Origin: an uncultured Clostridia bacterium
Lineage (GTDB): Bacteria; Bacillota; Clostridia; Christensenellales; Borkfalkiaceae
Reading direction: 5' to 3'
Length of the DNA: 64,000 nucleotides
NCBI GenBank assembly: GCA_934271275.1
Contig: CAKQRD010000001.1
Location: 186,001-250,000 of the forward strand
The notes below the pieces were generated by a model, which was given only the letters and a program-made list of their open reading frames with translations, ran no database searches and was not told the origin of the DNA. The position numbers and the translations under genes are program-made. Shown here piece after piece: positions 59,146 through 64,000 of the stretch; the first letter of the stretch is position 1, and the number at the start of each line of letters is the position of its first letter.

Positions 59146-59286
59146 CTAAAAGAAAATATCGCTGCTACCCTTGCCGTCGATGTTCCCGTTACCGTCGGTG
59201 AGCAGGTCGCCGCCGCTCAGACAGATAACGTCGAGATTTTCCGAAAGGAAAATTTCGATGTGTGCGTGTTCATACTTCTTTTTCAT
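59146..59286 (-). CDS. 46-residue peptide ahead of the secreted protein gene
   Basis: CGGAGG sits ideally before the ATG at 59286. The peptide begins MKKKYEHAHIEIFLSENLDV and continues ICLSGGDLLTDGNGN, then IDGKGSSDIFF. No signal peptide. The ...DVI(C/T)xSGG pattern after a short basic start recurs in tiny uncharacterised proteins of gut Clostridia, and the D-G-N-G-N-I-D-G stretch resembles a calcium-binding (dockerin/EF-hand) loop. The stop is 19 bases before the next ATG, and that short gap carries the AAAGGAG for the 736-residue protein, so the two are co-translated. Function is unknown. Confidence 0.6.
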   Translation of the reverse strand: MKKKYEHAHIEIFLSENLDVICLSGGDLLTDGNGNIDGKGSSDIFF

Positions 59287-59358
59287 CTTGTACCTCCGTA
59301 CTCTTTTATTAAAGGCGTTTCGCCTTTTCTTCCTTTTTTAGTTTTTTTCTTTCTTTCG

Positions 59359-59428
59359 GGAAGCCGAAACGGCTTTGTCTGCGAGGCGCGCCCGCCCGAA
59401 ACGGTTTTTCTGCCGTTTCGGCTTCCGT
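59359..59428. other. Large hairpin between the 855-residue gene and the 46-residue peptide gene
   Basis: GGAAGCCGAAACGG pairs with CCGTTTCGGCTTCC around a ~40-base loop that itself repeats CGAAACGG. On the minus strand it is followed by A-rich, not T-rich, sequence, so it is not a classic terminator. It may stabilise or set a processing point in the mRNA. Confidence 0.55.
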
Positions 59429-59459
59429 TAATTGCCTTTCCCGTTATTTGACGGCGTTG

Positions 59460-62027
59460 TTACTTTATAAATTCGTAAGTTATGGTCGCGGTGGTTGCTT
59501 CGCCCGAGCAGAAAATATGCAGATAGGGTTTTTCCGCCGTGAATATAGAAAGCTCTATTTCTACGGTTGCGCCGCTGTTTAAGCCGTTCATACAGTAAGG
59601 CGTTCCCCAGTCGTCGTTACCTACCCAAAGCTGTCCGCCCGTATATTCGCCCGCGGTTACTCTCACTTTGGTATAGCCCGCTTTGATATATTCCTGCGTG
59701 CATACGTTCACGACCTTACCTTCCACGGGCAAGCTCACGTTAAACGAATTTTCGCTTACATAGGTATAGGAGAAGCCGCCCCATTGATTTCTGTTCGCCA
59801 CAAACTCGTTTATTCTGAATTTATAAACGCCTTCCTCTTCGTTGCCCGCGTAGAATTTATCGCCCGCGTTAAAGGTTCTGTCGTTCATATATTCGGTGAC
59901 GAGTTCGGTTGTCGCCGTGCCGCCGACCGCGCTCACCGCGGCGTTTACGCCCCAGATCATTCCGCGATAATTGCTTCCGATACCAAGCCACTGCCCCGTT
60001 ATCGTTACCGTTCTTTGTCCTACGTTGCCCGCGTCGGGGTTATTAGCGAATTTTTCCCACCACGCGCTGTCGGTTAAAACGTTCGCCCACGCGCCCGCGC
60101 ATAACGTGTCGAGAACGATATATCCGTCTTCTTCCGCGCAGTATACGTTGGTGCTGCTCTTCGTCCAAGCTGCCGTTTGCTCGCTCTTTATAAGCGTTGC
60201 GGCGGTTATCGTAAGCGTGCCGTCTTCTTCCACCTGCACTCCGTCGCCGTTTCTGCATTCGATATTAAAGCCGTAATATTCCTCGCCGCTTACGAACTCG
60301 TTGAGGTCTATACGGAAGGTCGCGGTTTTATCTGTTACGCGCCAGAATCTGTCCCATGTGCCGCCGTGGGTTAAGGCAATGCCCTCGCCGCCCGCAAGGC
60401 TCGCGTCGAATTTGAGGTGGGTATAACCCGCCGCAAGCGCGGCTTTAACGTATTCCGCGTTAAGGCTTGCGGTTTTGCAGGTAAATTCTATCGAATCCGC
60501 CGTTTCCGCGCCTTCTAAATTCCAGCTTTCCGATGCGTATATGCGCTCTGTTATGCCGAAAACTTTTACCGAAAGAGTTACGTCTTCGGTAACGTTTTCT
60601 ATCGTGTAAACGCCGTTGTCGCCCGCAAGCTTCGCCGCGCCGTTCGTAACTCTTACAAGGCTCGTCGCTTCGGTCGCCGTAACGATGAACGATACGCTGT
60701 CGCCGTGATTTACCGTCTGCGTGCTTTCGCCCGTGATCGTATAGCCCTCGCCCGCGGGAATTTTAACCTCGTAGGTATTAAGCTCCACGCCCTCAACCGT
60801 TATCGCAAGGTCTTCCGTCACGTTCGCTAACTCGTAGCTCACGCCGTCCGGTTCCGCATAAATCTCTCTGCCGTTCGCTTTCACCGTGATTTCGCTCTTA
60901 TCGTAAGCTTCTTCTATCGTAAGAGTAAAGCGATAGGTCGCGCCCTGCTCCGCGGTCGCCGCCCCCTCTAAAAGGTAGCCCTCGCCCGAAGAAAGAGTTA
61001 CCGAGAAAACGTTGATTTCCAAACCTTCCACGGTTATGGTTATATCCGATTTGACCGCTTTTACGACGTATGTTTTGCCATCCGCTTCGGGTGTAAGGAT
61101 TTCGCCGTTAGCTTTTACGACGAGGTTTTCCGCGTTATATTCGGGTTTTATTTCGAGAACGAAAGAATAATCTTCGCCGTAAGTCGCGCTGTCCGCGCCA
61201 GTTGCCGTATACGCCGCGCTTGACGGAAGGGTTACCTTATAAACGTTCTTCTCCGCACCCTCTACCGTTACGGTTAAAGCTTCCGAAACGGCTTTAACCG
61301 TGTAGGTCACGCCGTCTTCCGCGGGGTTAAGCTCCGCGCCGTTAGCTTTTACTGTAATGGTGCTGTTTTCGTAGCCCTCCGCTTTCGCCACGGTGAAGAT
61401 ATAATCCTCACCGAAAACCGCTTTTTCCGCGCCGTTAAAGATAAAGCCTTCGCCCGTCGGCGCGGTCACCGCAAAGGTCGCTTTTTCCACGCCCTCGACG
61501 GTTACGTTAAGATTTGCGGAAACGGATTTCACGACGTAGGTTACGCCGTCCGCCGCGGGCTCAATCTCCGTGCCGTTTGCTTTTACTGTCGGCGTGCAAC
61601 TTTCGTACCCGCTTTTAAGGGTTACGGTAAAGGAATAGTCCTTACCGCAGTAAACGAGCTTTTCGCCCGCCGCCTCGTAGCCCTCGCCCGAGGGAAGCGT
61701 TATCGAATACAGCGCGTAAGAAACCGCGTTCGAGTATTCGCTCTGTTTTTCGCCGTTCACCGCTTTGACCTTGATTTCGTAGCTGCCCGCGGATTTTATA
61801 GCCGCAAAAGCGGTGGCGCTCTGCTCTTTCAGGTCGTCGCCGTTAAGGTTCACGACGTAGCCCGTCGCGCCCTCAGAGGCTTCCCACGAAACGGAATAAT
61901 CCGCCGCGAGGGTTATGCTCGGCGCGGAAAGCTTCGTTTTCTCTTCGCCTTTGCACGCCGCGAAGGACACTGCGCATATCACCGCGAAAACGAGCGATAT
62001 AATCGGTAAAAGTCTTGCCTTTTTCAT
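59460..62027 (-). CDS. Lipoprotein of 855 residues with five tandem beta repeats and the shared C-terminal module
   Basis: Lipoprotein signal with lipobox FAAC (Cys ~25). Residues ~33-105 look like a fibronectin III domain (SITLAADYSVSWEASEGATG). Five repeats of ~78 residues follow (~106-490), each with the plan LPSGEGY...GxxYxFT...ExYxxSxxTVKANGxE...DGVTYxVKxV...TVEGVE. Residues ~500-855 carry the module shared with the 736-residue protein, including WTKSSTNVYCAEEDGYIVLD and TAGEYTGGQLWVGNDDW. It probably stands off the membrane on the repeats and binds a glycan or partner through the C-module. CAGGAGG precedes the ATG; the DUF4838 gene ends 61 bases upstream. Confidence 0.82.
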   Translation of the reverse strand: MKKARLLPIISLVFAVICAVSFAACKGEEKTKLSAPSITLAADYSVSWEASEGATGYVVNLNGDDLKEQSATAFAAIKSAGSYEIKVKAVNGEKQSEYSNAVSYALYSITLPSGEGYEAAGEKLVYCGKDYSFTVTLKSGYESCTPTVKANGTEIEPAADGVTYVVKSVSANLNVTVEGVEKATFAVTAPTGEGFIFNGAEKAVFGEDYIFTVAKAEGYENSTITVKANGAELNPAEDGVTYTVKAVSEALTVTVEGAEKNVYKVTLPSSAAYTATGADSATYGEDYSFVLEIKPEYNAENLVVKANGEILTPEADGKTYVVKAVKSDITITVEGLEINVFSVTLSSGEGYLLEGAATAEQGATYRFTLTIEEAYDKSEITVKANGREIYAEPDGVSYELANVTEDLAITVEGVELNTYEVKIPAGEGYTITGESTQTVNHGDSVSFIVTATEATSLVRVTNGAAKLAGDNGVYTIENVTEDVTLSVKVFGITERIYASESWNLEGAETADSIEFTCKTASLNAEYVKAALAAGYTHLKFDASLAGGEGIALTHGGTWDRFWRVTDKTATFRIDLNEFVSGEEYYGFNIECRNGDGVQVEEDGTLTITAATLIKSEQTAAWTKSSTNVYCAEEDGYIVLDTLCAGAWANVLTDSAWWEKFANNPDAGNVGQRTVTITGQWLGIGSNYRGMIWGVNAAVSAVGGTATTELVTEYMNDRTFNAGDKFYAGNEEEGVYKFRINEFVANRNQWGGFSYTYVSENSFNVSLPVEGKVVNVCTQEYIKAGYTKVRVTAGEYTGGQLWVGNDDWGTPYCMNGLNSGATVEIELSIFTAEKPYLHIFCSGEATTATITYEFIK

Positions 62028-62088
62028 TGTTTTCCTCCTGTCTTTTATTTTTCCGCCGCTTTTCTCGGCGTCGTTTCTTATTTATCTA

Positions 62089-64000
62089 TTATTTGAATAT
62101 TATACTTTCCGCGTCGAACAGCTGATTTTCCGCCCAGTACACGCCGCCCTTCGCCATAACTTCGAGAATGAACTTTTTGGCTTCGATATTCATCTGCACT
62201 TCGTCGGTCTCGTATTCCATATAGTTATAGAGGTACATATATCTCGGCTGGAATTTGACTATTTCGAGCCGCTCGACGTACTCCGATTTTTCCTTTTCGG
62301 AATAATCTCCCGAATTAACCTTTTCTATCGCTTCGTCGAGTATCGCGATTGCGGATTTCAGAAGCCCTTTGTTTCCGAAAGAAAGCGCCGCGCTTTCTCT
62401 GTATTCGTTTTCTGCAAGCACCTCGTAGCACTTTGCGGTCATAAGCGCAACGTATTCGTCCACGAGCTTTCCCGCTTCTTTCCCGAAATAATATTTATTG
62501 AACTCCGAGATAAGCTCGTTCATATCGTATTCGGGATTCCACAGCATTTTGGAAGCGACGTAGCCCTCGAATATCGTCTGATAAATCGTCCGTTCCTGAA
62601 AGTTCGATTGAAGCATCGCGTACCCTACGCCCATCTTTTTCATATCTGTAAGTCTTTCGCGCCAAGTCGTGTACGCGGGATACCACCAGTAATGCCGCGG
62701 GTTATAAGTCGTATAATCCCAAACCATAAACTTATTGCATATCGCCGCCCACTTCTCCATATAGTCCGAGCCGTAAGCGTTTACGTCCTGATACTCGCTT
62801 TTATAAGGCACGAATCTGTTCATCGTGATGGGCGCGAGTCTTATGGTAACGTTGTCTCTCGGCACGCAGGTTTTGTCGGTCGCCTCGTATTTTCCTTCCG
62901 CGTTCTTTTTAACGGGCGGGAACGCCGACCAGAGATACGCAAAGGTCACGACGTCAATATCGCGGGTAATCTTTTCTTTTTCGGCGTATTCCTTAACGCC
63001 GTCCGCGAGCGCGTTGATAAACCTTATCATCATTCCCGAATCGCCGTATTTTTTCGAAGCGGCTATACACCGCGAGCAAAGGCAGGGGCGCGAGGTAATA
63101 TCCGTTTGCCCGAACATATAATAGTTGTTTTCTTCTTTATCGCTGCCGATAACGGCGGTCATACCCTCTATCGCCATTCCTATTGCGGTTTTTCTCGTCG
63201 TGCCGTCTTCGTTCGTCGTTTCGGTGCTGTAAGAACCGTCATCGTTTATGCCGTCCGTATAGCAGACGTCTGCGGCGTAAACGCAAAGCCCGCCCATTTT
63301 CTCGTGCGTTATAACGTTGTTGCCGTCGTTTGAGAACGCGCCCGTATACACGGGGTCTATTTTGCCGTTTTTAACGTATTTTTCGGCATTCACCCAAGAA
63401 AGCGAGTTATGCGTGCCGTAGCCCTGATACCATTTGAGGTTTCCGCCCGCGCTCTCCGAGATTTTAAGATATTCCGAAGTAAATCTTCTCGCCGTGGTAA
63501 ACTCCGTGCTGTCGTTGAAAAAAGACGAAGGATCGAGGTATACTCTGTAATCGAAGGCGGGAATTTCCGTTCTGTCGGAAGCATAAACCTGCGCGCCCGC
63601 GGTTTCCGGAATATAAGTCGTATCCGCGGTGAGCCATTTCACTCCCAGCTGATATTCGAGGAAGTCGTACGCGCCGTAAAGCGTGCCTCTGTCTCCGCCG
63701 CCCCTTATGATTAGAGCAGAGCCTTTACTTTTTATCACGAAGCCGTCGTTTCCGAGCGCGACTTCGTCGAATTCTACGCCCGAAGTTTCCGAAAACTCTG
63801 TTTTGCCTATCGAAATTACCTTTTCGTCCGAGAATTTACCGTCCGCCGCATACGAAACGGTCGCGCCGCTTACCTTGTAAACGTATTTCACGACCTGTTC
63901 CGCCGCGTATTTTTCGGTTTCCGTCGCGGAAGGAGAAATCACTATTTTATAATCGGAAACATTCCCGAGCGAGGTATCGAAATCAATCCCCTGCGTGCGG
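62089..64000 (-). CDS. DUF4838-domain protein (N-terminus outside window)
   Basis: The frame is open to the right edge; about 636 residues are visible, starting RTQGIDFDTSLGNVSDYKIV. The N-terminal alpha/beta domain (SATETEKYAAEQVVKYVYKV and RGTLYGAYDFLEYQLGVKWL) resembles domain 1 of GH67/GH20 enzymes. The DUF4838 domain carries the CLCSRCIAASKKYGDSGMMI Cys motif and a WWYPAYTTWRER region, then a helical C-terminus. DUF4838 proteins are presumed glycan-acting because of this domain and their neighbours; no activity has been read from the sequence. It is the first visible gene of the locus that continues to 54991. Confidence 0.85.
   Translation of the reverse strand, partial: RTQGIDFDTSLGNVSDYKIVISPSATETEKYAAEQVVKYVYKVSGATVSYAADGKFSDEKVISIGKTEFSETSGVEFDEVALGNDGFVIKSKGSALIIRGGGDRGTLYGAYDFLEYQLGVKWLTADTTYIPETAGAQVYASDRTEIPAFDYRVYLDPSSFFNDSTEFTTARRFTSEYLKISESAGGNLKWYQGYGTHNSLSWVNAEKYVKNGKIDPVYTGAFSNDGNNVITHEKMGGLCVYAADVCYTDGINDDGSYSTETTNEDGTTRKTAIGMAIEGMTAVIGSDKEENNYYMFGQTDITSRPCLCSRCIAASKKYGDSGMMIRFINALADGVKEYAEKEKITRDIDVVTFAYLWSAFPPVKKNAEGKYEATDKTCVPRDNVTIRLAPITMNRFVPYKSEYQDVNAYGSDYMEKWAAICNKFMVWDYTTYNPRHYWWYPAYTTWRERLTDMKKMGVGYAMLQSNFQERTIYQTIFEGYVASKMLWNPEYDMNELISEFNKYYFGKEAGKLVDEYVALMTAKCYEVLAENEYRESAALSFGNKGLLKSAIAILDEAIEKVNSGDYSEKEKSEYVERLEIVKFQPRYMYLYNYMEYETDEVQMNIEAKKFILEVMAKGGVYWAENQLFDAESIIFK

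Overview
The window reads as chromosomal DNA of an endospore-forming member of the Clostridia (Bacillota). Evidence: a spoIIR-sleB-ypeB sporulation/germination operon, ylbJ, a collagen-like exosporium-type protein, the Firmicutes gene order infC-rpmI-rplT and ruvC-ruvA-ruvB-queA-tgt-yajC-TIGR04086, sigma-A promoters with extended -10 boxes, and AGGAGG ribosome binding sites. The closest cultured relative cannot be named from sequence alone; an uncultured gut lineage is a reasonable guess. No rRNA, tRNA, CRISPR array or complete insertion sequence was seen.

Layout. 1-15 kb: the end of a leucine-rich surface lipoprotein, then housekeeping genes (glutamine synthetase III, M29 aminopeptidase, class II aldolase, a membrane protein, nitroreductase, Tex, RarA, YlbJ, CoaD, RsmD, alanine racemase). 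15-20.5 kb: a ribbon-helix-helix protein followed by ClpB, then a glycosyltransferase/acyltransferase pair. 20.9-27.5 kb: an uncharacterised mosaic protein, spoIIR-sleB-ypeB (YpeB carries an unusual 245-residue lysine/arginine-rich N-terminal tail), and an HtrA-like lipoprotein protease. 27.5-28.9 kb: a gene-poor block of hairpin repeats. 28.9-31.8 kb: infC-rpmI-rplT-rRNA methyltransferase-yebC behind an L20-type leader with an attenuator; infC appears to use an AUU start. 31.8-43.8 kb: DegV, archaeal-type AspRS, the ruv/queuosine/yajC operon (split by a repeat insertion), a zinc peptidase and a CapD-like sugar dehydratase. 44-47.1 kb: collagen-like protein, XRE regulator, zinc-ribbon membrane protein.

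47.1-55 kb is a graveyard of accessory genes: truncated, frameshifted or chimeric remnants of GH36 and GH31 glycosidases, a creatininase-like amidohydrolase, a nucleoside hydrolase and a DUF4143 ATPase. They sit beside one intact DUF4143 ATPase and two small phage-like ORFs.

55-64 kb holds a surface/secreted locus, all on the minus strand. In transcription order it is a DUF4838 protein (running off the right edge), an 855-residue lipoprotein with five tandem beta-type repeats, a 46-residue peptide, a 736-residue secreted protein, and a second DUF4838 protein in the -1 frame. The 855- and 736-residue proteins share a roughly 330-residue C-terminal module that I do not recognise. This locus, together with the YpeB tail and a family of three-hairpin intergenic repeats found four times in the window, is the best candidate for undescribed biology.
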